Of a stretch of 64,000 nt of DNA, positions 46,087 to 54,832 are shown piece by piece. The translations under genes were made by a program, and so were the position numbers. Within the stretch, counting starts at the first letter, position 1. Every line of letters starts with the position of its first letter. The stretch is from NCBI RefSeq assembly GCF_000012885.1, contig NC_007498.2, forward strand, positions 3,256,001-3,320,000. The letters run 5' to 3'. A model generated the notes under the pieces. It did no database searches and was not told the origin of the DNA. It was given only the letters and a program-made list of their open reading frames with translations. The stretch comes from Syntrophotalea carbinolica DSM 2380 (GTDB lineage Bacteria; Desulfobacterota; Desulfuromonadia; Desulfuromonadales; Syntrophotaleaceae).

Positions 46087-47325
46087 ATGAACGTGCCGTT
46101 GCTCTCCACCCATTATGATTCGGCCCTGGCCCTGTATCGCCAGCGCTGCCAACAGCAGCAGGCGGCCCTGGTGGATGCCCATGTGATGGCCCGGCAGGAA
46201 AAACTGCTCTGGACCCATCTTCACGTCCTGTCCCGCTGCGCACCGCTGGAGATGGAACCCGCGAAGGAAGCCGAGTTTTTCGTTGATCTGGTAAGCCGGT
46301 TCCTTTCTCCGTCGGCCGAAATGCAACAAGAAGGTTATGAGTTGGCCTTGTCCCTGTTACAGAAATCAGAGCCGGGCCGACAGGGAGCATTCCAGGCGCT
46401 GGCCCTGCTGCCGCCGCCGGAGAAAGATGCGCGCCTTCTGGACCTGTACCGACAAGACAAGACGCTGCGGCCCCTGCTGTTCGATCTCTGGCGGGAACAA
46501 TCCTGGCCGGTGCCGGCGGGCCTGGTCAGTGTCGCCGAGTTGCGCGGTCACGACAACGAACTGCAGATTGCCGCGCTGCGCTATGCCGCCAGCCAGCCCA
46601 AGATCGGCGTTGAGCTCTTTACCGCCTATTATCAGGGGCTGTTGTCCGGCGGAGCCCGACCGGAAAAATCGGGCCACCTGCTGGCCACCGCCCTGTGGGG
46701 GGGCCTGCTGCGTGGCGAACGAAACCTCGCGAAGCCCCTATGGCGCTGCATCGAATCGGAGACCAACCCGGACGATCTCTACCACCTGTTGCGGCTGGGG
46801 TCCATTATAGCTCTGCCGGAGATCATTCCCGTCATCAAGCATTACAGCGGACAACATCCGGAATCAGCCGCCGAACTCCTTGCCCTGCACGGCACCGGTC
46901 CGGCCCTGCAAACACTGAAAGACCTCAGCCAGGGCGAAGAGATACCACCGGGAGCCGTCGACGCCTGGAAATGGGTCAGCGGCAGGCGTCTCTTGCCCGG
47001 GCCACGGCTGCATGTCGTGCCGACGGCAGGAGAGTCCGAAGCGCCACCAGCCCTTAATACGATCGAACACTGGTGGCAGCATCGTCTGCAACTGGAGGAA
47101 GGCCAGCGTCTTCTTATGGGGGAGGTTTTCTCCACCGACCACCTTCTTCAACAGTGCCGCGCATGGGGTGGACGCTATAGTGACCATCTGCTCGATCTCC
47201 TGTCTTTCATTACCGGCTCGCCCCTGGGAGTAACAGGCAAAGCGCTTCAGTTCCGGCGTCTGCAAGCCATACGGCAAACGTCGACAGAAGCCCCTCCGAT
47301 GGAGAATCAATATGCTTCAGCTTGA
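46087..47325 (+). CDS. TIGR02270-like helical-repeat protein of T6SS cassettes
   Basis: 412 residues from ATG 46087, three bases after the previous stop. It is almost wholly alpha-helical with HEAT-like repeats of about 35-40 residues (AALRYAASQPKIGVELFTAYYQGLL; AELLALHGTGPALQTLKDL). The segments HLHVLSRC and WRLLGMGVFT-like WQHRLQLEEGQRLLMGEVF point to the TIGR02270 family found beside DUF2169 genes in many T6SS loci. The function is unknown; HEAT-type repeats suggest a protein-binding scaffold or chaperone in the cytosol. It overlaps the DUF2169 gene by 14 bases. Confidence 0.6.
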   Translation: MNVPLLSTHYDSALALYRQRCQQQQAALVDAHVMARQEKLLWTHLHVLSRCAPLEMEPAKEAEFFVDLVSRFLSPSAEMQQEGYELALSLLQKSEPGRQGAFQALALLPPPEKDARLLDLYRQDKTLRPLLFDLWREQSWPVPAGLVSVAELRGHDNELQIAALRYAASQPKIGVELFTAYYQGLLSGGARPEKSGHLLATALWGGLLRGERNLAKPLWRCIESETNPDDLYHLLRLGSIIALPEIIPVIKHYSGQHPESAAELLALHGTGPALQTLKDLSQGEEIPPGAVDAWKWVSGRRLLPGPRLHVVPTAGESEAPPALNTIEHWWQHRLQLEEGQRLLMGEVFSTDHLLQQCRAWGGRYSDHLLDLLSFITGSPLGVTGKALQFRRLQAIRQTSTEAPPMENQYASA

Positions 47326-48370
47326 CAATCGTACCGACTGGGCCGCCGGGCTCTATCCCGGCTGGGGGATCAACCGGCAGCGTCAGCAGACCCTGGTGTT
47401 CAAGGTGGGCTACTCCTTCGATAAGGAAGGCATCCTTGCTCCCCTGCCCCAAGCGCCGATCGAGGAGACCGATCGCTACCGGGGCGATCCCGAGACCTCC
47501 AGTCTGGTCGCCGCCAGCGAAATCGTGCCATTCAAACAAGGCGGCGAGCTTCTGCTGCACGGCAGCGCCCATCCCGCCGGTTCCGGCGAAAGGGTGCTGC
47601 AGGTCAAAGTCAGCCTCCGGCAGAGAAACGACGCATTCTGGAGCAAGGAGTTGCGAGTTTTCGGTTGCAGGTCATGGAAACGCAGGTTGCTCACCGCCCT
47701 GCCGAGCACTCCGGAACCGATCGAGGGTCCCATAGCCTTGGTTTACGAAAACGCCTACGGCGGTACCGACCCGGCAAATCCCGAGGAAACCTGCACCGCC
47801 AATCCCGCCGGGGTCGGTTTCAGTTTGCGGGGACTCCGCACCAAGAGCTTATCCCTGCCCCGGATCGAATGCGGCCCCGGCTTCGTCGCCAGCCCCGCCA
47901 GCCGGGTTTCGCCCGCCGGCTACGGCCCCATTGCTCCTCACTGGGAACCTCGCTGCAACGCAAAAGTGGACATCGACACCGAGGCCATCACATACGGTGG
48001 CTGCCCCTGGGGCAAGGAACCACCGGAAAGCCTCTACAACACAGCTCCCCTGGATCAGCGTTTCGAGCAGCCCTTTGAAGGTGAAATGACCCTGCAACTT
48101 AAGGGGCTTGTAGCCGACGCCCCGCGGGATATCCTGATCCATCTGCCGGAGATAAAACCCCGGATTCACCTGGATATGAACGAAACATTTACAGAGTTTC
48201 AGGCTGCGTGCGACACCTTGATCGTCCACACCGACCCAAGGGAAATCAACCTTATTTTCCGCTGTGCCCTCCCCTGGTCGCACAATCACACTGAAGAAGG
48301 CCTGGTAACTTTGCGTGACCTTGTTGCCGAAGAACAGGCGGAAAAAGAACAAACGGAGGCTCTGGCATGA
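47312..48370 (+). CDS. DUF2169 family T6SS adaptor/chaperone
   Basis: 352 residues. Typical DUF2169 features: the start NRTDWAAGLYPGWG with LVFKVGYSFDKEG, the segment PFKQGGELLLHGSAHP, and the strongly conserved YENAYGGTDPANPEE followed by NPAGVGF. DUF2169 proteins act as adaptors that stabilise effectors and load them onto a VgrG through a DUF4150 PAAR-like protein, as described for an Agrobacterium DNase effector. A DUF4150 gene and a large toxin gene lie downstream. The stop overlaps the ketosynthase-like start (ATGA). Confidence 0.85.
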   Translation: MLQLDNRTDWAAGLYPGWGINRQRQQTLVFKVGYSFDKEGILAPLPQAPIEETDRYRGDPETSSLVAASEIVPFKQGGELLLHGSAHPAGSGERVLQVKVSLRQRNDAFWSKELRVFGCRSWKRRLLTALPSTPEPIEGPIALVYENAYGGTDPANPEETCTANPAGVGFSLRGLRTKSLSLPRIECGPGFVASPASRVSPAGYGPIAPHWEPRCNAKVDIDTEAITYGGCPWGKEPPESLYNTAPLDQRFEQPFEGEMTLQLKGLVADAPRDILIHLPEIKPRIHLDMNETFTEFQAACDTLIVHTDPREINLIFRCALPWSHNHTEEGLVTLRDLVAEEQAEKEQTEALA

Positions 48371-49470
48371 TGCCTTCCAGAAACCCGTCACAAACGAGAA
48401 GCAGTACCAACCAACCCCGGCCCTCTTCTCCTGTTTTTATTACCGGCATCGGCCTTTGCTGCCAAACGGGCACGGAACCTTTCGCCCTCTTCGGCGCCGT
48501 GGGTACCCAACTCGCCGACACGCGTACCCATGATTGTCTGGACGCGCCTTTGCCGGGCCAAAAAGACCGCGCCCCGATCCTGTACGCCCCCGTATCCCGA
48601 TTAGAAGGTTTGGATATGCCTCATGACCGCATTGCCGCCCTGGCCCAAATCGCCCTGACCAAAGCCGTTGAGAAACTTTCTGAGACAATCTCCGGTGAGA
48701 ACATTCTGGTTCTCACCCTGATTCCGTCTGCCGAAACACCGCGCGGCAAAAACCTCGACTTGGCGGACCTAAAGGAAACGCTTACTTCCTCTCACCCACG
48801 ACTGAATTCCGCGTGTTTTCGCTTCCTCACCGTCGACCGGGGTTGCGTCGACTCTCTTCAGGAGACCTGCATCGAACTGCAACAGGGAAAATGGCAGGCC
48901 ATCCTGTTCGGCGGTGCCGATTCCCTGGTCGATATGGTGACCTGCTCCGAACTGGTTTACCGCAGGAAAGCCATGCCCAAGGGAGGTATTGAGGGCGTCA
49001 TCCCCGGCGAGGGCGCCGCTTACCTGGTGATGGAAAATCAGCCCTCGCAAAAATGCTGGGGACAGATAAACGCCATGCACACCGCCCCGGAACCCCACCA
49101 CGGCAAGGCCCATGACCAACGGATGACCGGCATGACCGCCGCCATCAAGACGGCCCTGCAGGACACCGGAATCTCACCCAACAAGCTCGACGGTATCGTG
49201 CTCCCCTATGGCAACAGAATGACCGAAGCCCTGGAGTGGCACCAGGTCGTCGAAACCGTATGGCCGCGGCAAAAAAACGTCTCCCGAGAGTTTGAAGTCC
49301 TGCGCCCCGGTATCAGCCTGGGCGAAACCGGCGCCGCAGCCCTCCCCCTCGGCCTCGCTTTGGGGTGCGCCCGGTTCGAATTCGAATTCCCGACGGCGGA
49401 CAATCTGCTGGTATGCTCCTGCCATCCGACCTCCTCGCGTGGCGCTGTGAGCTTAAGTAAGGTGACATAG
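48367..49470 (+). CDS. Ketosynthase/thiolase-like protein lacking catalytic histidines (T6SS cassette)
   Basis: 367 residues with a thiolase-fold pattern: VFITGIGLCCQTG at the start, then LTVDRGCVDSLQETCIELQQG leading to AILFGGADSLVDM, and GIEGVIPGEGAAYLVME. These correspond to the beta-ketoacyl synthase nucleophile and GGA(E) regions. A cysteine is kept at the nucleophile position (C160), but the two histidines are gone: the HGTGT motif reads YGNRMTEA near 281-288, and the GHTLGA motif reads GISLGETGA near 314-322. Condensation chemistry is therefore unlikely. It probably serves as a structural, acyl-binding or adaptor protein. It sits between DUF2169 and DUF4150 genes with overlaps or short gaps. 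Confidence 0.7.
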   Translation: MMPSRNPSQTRSSTNQPRPSSPVFITGIGLCCQTGTEPFALFGAVGTQLADTRTHDCLDAPLPGQKDRAPILYAPVSRLEGLDMPHDRIAALAQIALTKAVEKLSETISGENILVLTLIPSAETPRGKNLDLADLKETLTSSHPRLNSACFRFLTVDRGCVDSLQETCIELQQGKWQAILFGGADSLVDMVTCSELVYRRKAMPKGGIEGVIPGEGAAYLVMENQPSQKCWGQINAMHTAPEPHHGKAHDQRMTGMTAAIKTALQDTGISPNKLDGIVLPYGNRMTEALEWHQVVETVWPRQKNVSREFEVLRPGISLGETGAAALPLGLALGCARFEFEFPTADNLLVCSCHPTSSRGAVSLSKVT

Positions 49471-49602
49471 CCATTAGGATCAAGCCCGACAAAACCCATT
49501 ATCCTCGCCCTTTAGTGAACCTGCCCGCTGAAGCGCAACGGCACAAAAGGGAATGAGGGGGACTTCTTTTCCGTTATCGATTCTATGCAAGGAGGCAGTC
49601 CC

Positions 49603-50145
49603 ATGCCCAAAAAGAAAGGCAACGTACTGATAAACGGCCGCACCGCCGTGCATGCCGGCAGCCGAGGGGTTTTAACAACGGTCGACGTCTGCCTGACCAA
49701 GGTCGGCTCTTCCGTGGTGCCCATCCCTTACACCAACATTGCTCGTAGCGCCGACGCCGCCAAAACAGCCAGTACCGTATTCGTCAACGGCAACCCCGTC
49801 TGCCACCAAAAATCAATCTTCGCTGTGAGCACCGGCGACGAACCCGGCACCCGTAAAGGCATCCGCAGCGGCACCATTAAAGGAAAAGCCGAATTCGTCT
49901 CCGGCTCCTCCAATGTGTTTATCGAAGGCATTCCCGCCGTACGCCAGGGCGACATGATGGTCAGCAACAACGCCAACACCGCCCCCATGCCCCTCTCGCA
50001 GCCCGGCGCGCCACCGGCCATGGAGGTAAAGTCCGAACAGGTTGAGGAGGTGGAAGGGACCGAACTGCCCGACCGTATCGATATCGGGCAAACCGGAGAC
50101 GAGGTGCCGTTGCTCAAGGGCCTGCATCGGGGGGAAGAAGAATGA
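49603..50145 (+). CDS. DUF4150 PAAR-like T6SS spike-tip protein
   Basis: 180 residues from ATG 49603, which follows AAGGAGG. The PAAR-like core runs VLINGRTAVHAGSRG through VFVNGNPVCHQKSIFAVSTGDEPG to VFIEGIPAVRQGDMMVSNN, with the regular G-x2-V strands of DUF4150. The C-terminal ~40 residues are acidic and probably flexible. It is expected to sharpen a VgrG tip and carry the toxin encoded next; the ATGA overlap with that gene supports coupled production. No canonical PAAR gene exists elsewhere in the window. A 130-base gap separates it from the ketosynthase-like gene. Confidence 0.85.
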   Translation: MPKKKGNVLINGRTAVHAGSRGVLTTVDVCLTKVGSSVVPIPYTNIARSADAAKTASTVFVNGNPVCHQKSIFAVSTGDEPGTRKGIRSGTIKGKAEFVSGSSNVFIEGIPAVRQGDMMVSNNANTAPMPLSQPGAPPAMEVKSEQVEEVEGTELPDRIDIGQTGDEVPLLKGLHRGEEE

Positions 50146-53100
50146 GCACCACCAAACACTACCGGCTTGCTCAATATTTGGACGGGGAGAACCCGCAACG
50201 CTATCGTGAACTGATGATCGGCAACCTGAAGTCCGGCCACAACCACCTCTCACTGGTCCTCAACGATAGCCAGTTTGATGAAGAGGCAACGGAGGATAAG
50301 GAATACATCGTCATCCCCCTCGGGCGTACAAAAACCGTTCCGGGCGATTCTCCGCGGCCTGCCAAACCGGAAGAATACGCCAACTTCACCGTCCCCATCA
50401 TTCCCAAACGCTACGCCACCTCGGCCATGGTCAAAACCGAAGGCGCCGAACTGCGCGAAGGCTGGCTGTACATCTACCGCAATGGTTATCTCTGGCGCGA
50501 ATTGCAGATATTACCCAGTGGATTTCTTAAGGATGTCAATCTCCGCCGTTATCAGGGCCAGCACTTCCGCCCCGCTACCGGCGAAGCCGACAGCCGGGTC
50601 GTCGTTCCCTGGAAGATCGGCAACCAACGCCAAACCATCGAAATCGCCTATTCCGAAGTGCAATGGAGCTGGCCCCGCATCAATGCCATGGGCGGCATGG
50701 ATCCCGACAATAGCATTGAGCTGCGCCTGAAAAGCGGCACCCCCATGCCCAAGTTTTCTCCGGAAAAGACGGCAGAAAACAGAAAAGCGCGAATGCAGGA
50801 TATTTCCCAGGAACTGGAGGAATGGATTCTGACCGAAAACGAAACGCTTAATATCCAAAGCGCCGAAAAGGTCACGGCCAACATTTACTCACTGCAGTTG
50901 CACAAGCATAGCAGGATGCCGGTGGTGTTCCTGCAGGATCCGCTGGGGGTGGCGTTGGCCAACGCCATGGCCTATCAGAAAAGTCAGGAAAAGCTTACTG
51001 ATCTGATGGTAGGCATCAGTAAAAAACCCTTCTACAAAAGCGCGGTGCTGACCTATAAACTCTTTTTTGATCCAAAAAATGCCACAAAACCCGTGAAGCA
51101 GCATGTGACCAACTGGGGCGGCACAACCTACGGACCGACAATGGAAAAAACTATCTTCGGCAAATGCGGGGACAAAACCGACAAGAAAAAACTCGAAACC
51201 CTGCTGGAAGTCGACAAACGCAGGAAGTTGTGCGCTGATATTCGCAAAATAAAAGAAGCCCATGTTGACTTTCTGCAAGGCAAACATAACGGTGCACCCA
51301 TCACGCGGTCAGACTTTATTGATGTCAATACCGCAATAGTCGACTTTTTCAGTCTTGAGGGTTACGAATACACTCAAAGCTGGCAAGCTATGCTGGGCCT
51401 GATCGCCGGACTCAATAACGATCCCTGTAGTATCGACAGTGCCCTCACCCTGCCTGCCGACCGTGACCGGGTAAGCTACGAAGACGACCCCGGCTGTCAA
51501 TATATGGAAAGGTTGCTCAAACCCGACCATCCACTGCACGCTAAACTTTTCCCCACCGAACAGCAATCCCCGGTGGAAAGTGCCGCCCAAACACAAAAAC
51601 AAGACCCAGAAAACGACGGCCTGGGCGAATTTCGCCCCGTTACCTTTGCCGCCGCCATTGCCGGCACCCTGCGTACCCCTGCCGTTATCAGTCAGGAATC
51701 ACGCCGCCTGTCACAGTTTGCAAACCAATGCATCAGCGATTTAATGCACTATTTCGCCAAACAGTATAAAAAAGCCCTTGAATCGCCAGCTGAATTCGAC
51801 TTCAAGGCCCTGACGCGACTGGGCAAGCTGACCAGCGACGACCTTAAAGGCATGCGCGTCTTTTCAAACATAAACGGCGTACCCAAAAACTACAGAATCG
51901 TCGAGGCTGGCATTACCAAAATTCGCGCCCTCAAGGCTTTTGAAACCGGCAAAAAAGCACTTAACAAAGCCAGAAATGGCCCGAACAGCTTTAAAATTCT
52001 AGATGCAGCCAACGAGCTCATCGCCACCGACAACCTCAGCAACCTGGCAAAATTCAAAGGCGTGTCCACAACCAGCGGCTGGACCCTGAGCGACATCAAA
52101 AAGATGCAGTCTGGCGACTTAAAACTATCTCAAGGGACCAAAATCTACAGGCAAAGCGCCCATATCATCGCCGTGCCCGAAACCTCACCCCTGACTTCAA
52201 AACTAAGCAATATTGAAGCCAAGGTTGCAAAAAATTTCGAAATCCAGGCCTCTGCCCTGCGCGCCCTGCGTAAAACCCTGCCGCCGGTGGTGGTGGCATT
52301 TGAGCTCTGGAATTTACAGTCAGTGATGGTAGGAACAAAGGTATCTGAAGGACGGGAACAAGCAGAATTTGCCAGTGCTGTTTTCGACACCGCCTACGCC
52401 ACTTTGGAAGGGATCACCCAGGTACTCGGCGAAAAACAAGGATTGGGTAAGACAATCGCGGAGGCGGGTCTTAAGACCGCTAAGGGGCGCCAAATCACTT
52501 TCTTGCCTTTGCTGGGCGCTGTGGCATCCTTCGGCAGCGCCGCTGTTTCTGTGTGGGATATGCTCGATGAGCTGGGTGAAAACGACGAGGATGCCGCCGT
52601 TGGCCATGGCATCGCCGCTGCCGGCTTTGGCCTAATGGGGCTGACTCTTTTTGGTGCAGGCACAGAGATTGCCGCCTTTACCGCTTTGGTCCCTTACCTC
52701 TGGGTAGCCGTGGGAGTGGTCCTTATCGGCGTGATTATTGCCAACGCCTGCAACAATACCCCCCTCGAAGACTGGGCCGCCAACGGTCCCTTCAGCAACC
52801 AGGAAGGCGATGAAAAGTTCAACCACCTGCGCGATGCTGAAAAGGATCACTTGGCCTACAACACCCTCGCCAACTGCCTGTTTACTCCCCGTATCGAGAT
52901 CGAACGGCTGTCCACTCCTGTCTTTAACGAGAGCCAACCCGGCGATATCCGGATCACAGTGCATTTATCCAACTTCACCGTGGGTCAAGACGAAATCGAT
53001 GTGCGCACCTACGCCAGCGAACGCATGATGATGCAAAGCACAATGCATCTAAACCCTAACACGCAAGTCATCCATTGGATGCCACCCAAAACGCTGTCAC

Positions 53101-53414
53101 CCTTTATCATCAAGCAGCTTAAAACCGGCCAGCAGGTCACCGCCATGGAATATTATTACCACAGCACAGACCATGACTACTGGCAGACCAAAGGCCGTAT
53201 TATTTTGGCCCAAGGCCCGACCATACTGCCCGACCCCGCACCACCGCAGGGTACGAAAACCAAGCGGAAAAACCTCGAAAAACCGATCAAAAAAACAGAG
53301 GAGACAGAGGCCGCCTTCCAACAACGATTGGATACCTATGAAAAAGAACAAGCCAAGCTTGACCTTCTGTTCGACAAAGACATCCCGGGCTGGGTTTACG
53401 CCTCCCTGGACTAA
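50142..53414 (+). CDS. Large VasX-like probable pore-forming T6SS effector
   Basis: 1090 residues. The N-terminal region contains KTEGAELREGWLYIYRNGYLW, the pattern of the VasX-type N-terminal domain, followed by SWPRINAMGGMDPDN. Three hydrophobic segments lie together at about 785-806, 822-846 and 847-870, with an acidic linker (DELGENDEDAAV), like a colicin-type hairpin. A soluble beta-rich C-terminus and a lysine/glutamate-rich coiled tail follow. There is no signal peptide. VasX-type effectors permeabilise the target inner membrane. It begins inside the DUF4150 stop codon (ATGA) and is followed ten bases later by a multi-span membrane protein, as expected for an immunity gene. Confidence 0.75.
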   Translation: MSTTKHYRLAQYLDGENPQRYRELMIGNLKSGHNHLSLVLNDSQFDEEATEDKEYIVIPLGRTKTVPGDSPRPAKPEEYANFTVPIIPKRYATSAMVKTEGAELREGWLYIYRNGYLWRELQILPSGFLKDVNLRRYQGQHFRPATGEADSRVVVPWKIGNQRQTIEIAYSEVQWSWPRINAMGGMDPDNSIELRLKSGTPMPKFSPEKTAENRKARMQDISQELEEWILTENETLNIQSAEKVTANIYSLQLHKHSRMPVVFLQDPLGVALANAMAYQKSQEKLTDLMVGISKKPFYKSAVLTYKLFFDPKNATKPVKQHVTNWGGTTYGPTMEKTIFGKCGDKTDKKKLETLLEVDKRRKLCADIRKIKEAHVDFLQGKHNGAPITRSDFIDVNTAIVDFFSLEGYEYTQSWQAMLGLIAGLNNDPCSIDSALTLPADRDRVSYEDDPGCQYMERLLKPDHPLHAKLFPTEQQSPVESAAQTQKQDPENDGLGEFRPVTFAAAIAGTLRTPAVISQESRRLSQFANQCISDLMHYFAKQYKKALESPAEFDFKALTRLGKLTSDDLKGMRVFSNINGVPKNYRIVEAGITKIRALKAFETGKKALNKARNGPNSFKILDAANELIATDNLSNLAKFKGVSTTSGWTLSDIKKMQSGDLKLSQGTKIYRQSAHIIAVPETSPLTSKLSNIEAKVAKNFEIQASALRALRKTLPPVVVAFELWNLQSVMVGTKVSEGREQAEFASAVFDTAYATLEGITQVLGEKQGLGKTIAEAGLKTAKGRQITFLPLLGAVASFGSAAVSVWDMLDELGENDEDAAVGHGIAAAGFGLMGLTLFGAGTEIAAFTALVPYLWVAVGVVLIGVIIANACNNTPLEDWAANGPFSNQEGDEKFNHLRDAEKDHLAYNTLANCLFTPRIEIERLSTPVFNESQPGDIRITVHLSNFTVGQDEIDVRTYASERMMMQSTMHLNPNTQVIHWMPPKTLSPFIIKQLKTGQQVTAMEYYYHSTDHDYWQTKGRIILAQGPTILPDPAPPQGTKTKRKNLEKPIKKTEETEAAFQQRLDTYEKEQAKLDLLFDKDIPGWVYASLD

Positions 53415-53423
53415 GGAGCATCC

Positions 53424-54593
53424 ATGAGCACCCCGACAGCAAACAACTGGTACGCACCCACCGCTTATACCGCCAGCCAGAAGAAAGACCTTGCTCCCCC
53501 CGACCCGGCCGCGTGGAAAGGAGGGTCGGCGCGAGCATTACGCGCCCACCCTCTGTCTATCGGGGTGTTTTGCGGTGATTACCGCACCGACATCAACATC
53601 AAAGAGGTCGAGGCTCTCAAGGAGGGTATTGTCGACCCTGTGCCAAATCATGAATATACCGAGATGGGTTCGATGAAAAACCCTAAAAACCTATTTGCCT
53701 CGTTGCAATGGTTGGCGGGATTTTCGACAGGTGTTGGCATACTCACTTTAATAGTTATTCCCCCATCTCCAGGCAATTACCTTTCCTACTTATATTTTAT
53801 AATTCCCTCCACCCTTTTCCTCATCTTTACCCTCGCCCGCACATTAGCCCCCGACAAAAACGACATTGTCTTTAACCGCCGCACCGGCATGGTGACGTTC
53901 TCTTATGCGAAAAAAGACAATGTATTTGGCATGTTGCAATGGGTAGCGGGTACTTTTGCGTCTCTCATCCTGTTTTCTCTGTTAGTGAGTGGACGCATCT
54001 CATTCCCACTCCAAGTCACTGAGAAAACGTACCTTTATCTGTCTTTCTTTGTTGTCCCCTTTGCCCTTTTTCTCATTTTTACTCTCGCCCGCCAATTTGC
54101 CCCCGACAATAACGACATTGACAGAAACAACGTTGTCTTTAACCGTCGCATCGGCATGGTGACGATCCCCTTTGTTGAACTGGATGCCTATTACTACTGC
54201 CCCCAATCCACCGTGGGCTATAAACACACCTTGTATTTAGGCCACCGCTTCAGTCCTTTAGGATTCGGCAGCCCTTCAGACTGGGTCGATAAGCAATGGC
54301 TCCATGCGGAGTGGGAGTATTACCAGCAATTTATGGATATCAGCCTGCCTCTGCCGGACACGCCTGATTTTGAGCCATACCGGCACCTGGATCCTACCAC
54401 CGCCGCCCATGACAAAGAACACAACCGTCCGCCCAATTTTTGGCGCAACATGTCATTGGAGCAGGTCAAAAAAGAACAGGCCGAAGGCACGGCTGTGACC
54501 AGGAATTTTGCGTGGCACAAACTCCCAGCCGCCAACCATATCCCCAAGGAATGTATGGACCGGTTGTTGCCGGGGGCGCGGTTGTTTAAATAA
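53424..54593 (+). CDS. Multi-span membrane protein with internal tandem duplication, candidate immunity to the VasX-like toxin
   Basis: 389 residues, with AAGGAG before the ATG. A soluble N-terminus (~1-85) is followed by two copies of a ~79-residue module, at about 88-165 and 168-253. Each module reads LQW-(A/V)AG, a hydrophobic span, a second span ending LFLIFTLAR, then APD-N-DI and VFNRR-GMVT. The soluble C-terminus follows (ELDAYYYCP...YLGHRFSPLGFG). Four membrane spans are predicted. The modules are also similar at the nucleotide level, so the duplication is fairly recent. Inference: it sits in the inner membrane and blocks pore formation by the adjacent toxin. The VFNRR region loosely recalls DUF6708 proteins; I cannot verify this. 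Confidence 0.6.
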   Translation: MSTPTANNWYAPTAYTASQKKDLAPPDPAAWKGGSARALRAHPLSIGVFCGDYRTDINIKEVEALKEGIVDPVPNHEYTEMGSMKNPKNLFASLQWLAGFSTGVGILTLIVIPPSPGNYLSYLYFIIPSTLFLIFTLARTLAPDKNDIVFNRRTGMVTFSYAKKDNVFGMLQWVAGTFASLILFSLLVSGRISFPLQVTEKTYLYLSFFVVPFALFLIFTLARQFAPDNNDIDRNNVVFNRRIGMVTIPFVELDAYYYCPQSTVGYKHTLYLGHRFSPLGFGSPSDWVDKQWLHAEWEYYQQFMDISLPLPDTPDFEPYRHLDPTTAAHDKEHNRPPNFWRNMSLEQVKKEQAEGTAVTRNFAWHKLPAANHIPKECMDRLLPGARLFK

Positions 54594-54604
54594 GGAAAAT
54601 ATCA

Positions 54605-54781
54605 ATGAACACCCCAACAGCAGATAACTGGTACGCACCCACCGCCTATGATTCCCGCAAGAAAAAGGACCTGGCCCACCCGACCCGGCAGCATGGAGAG
54701 GACCCAAGGAGCGCACCCTTCGTACCCATCCCCTGCCTATCGTCGGCCTCCGGTAAACCCACCGGTAACAGAAAAAGTTGA
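54605..54781 (+). pseudogene. Truncated, frameshifted duplicate of the start of the preceding gene
   Basis: The 58-codon frame starts MNTPTADNWYAPTAYDSRKK, nearly identical to the first residues of the 53424 gene (MSTPTANNWYAPTAYTASQK). The nucleotide similarity continues past the point where one base is lost (near 54675), after which the reading frame differs, and it ends at about 54740. The body of the protein is missing. It is the relic of a tandem copy of the candidate immunity gene. AAGGAAA still precedes the ATG, so a short peptide could be made. Confidence 0.75.
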
Positions 54782-54832
54782 GATTGCGAGTGGAAGATAT
54801 GCCACCACTAATTGTCAAGGATCAACGAAAAT

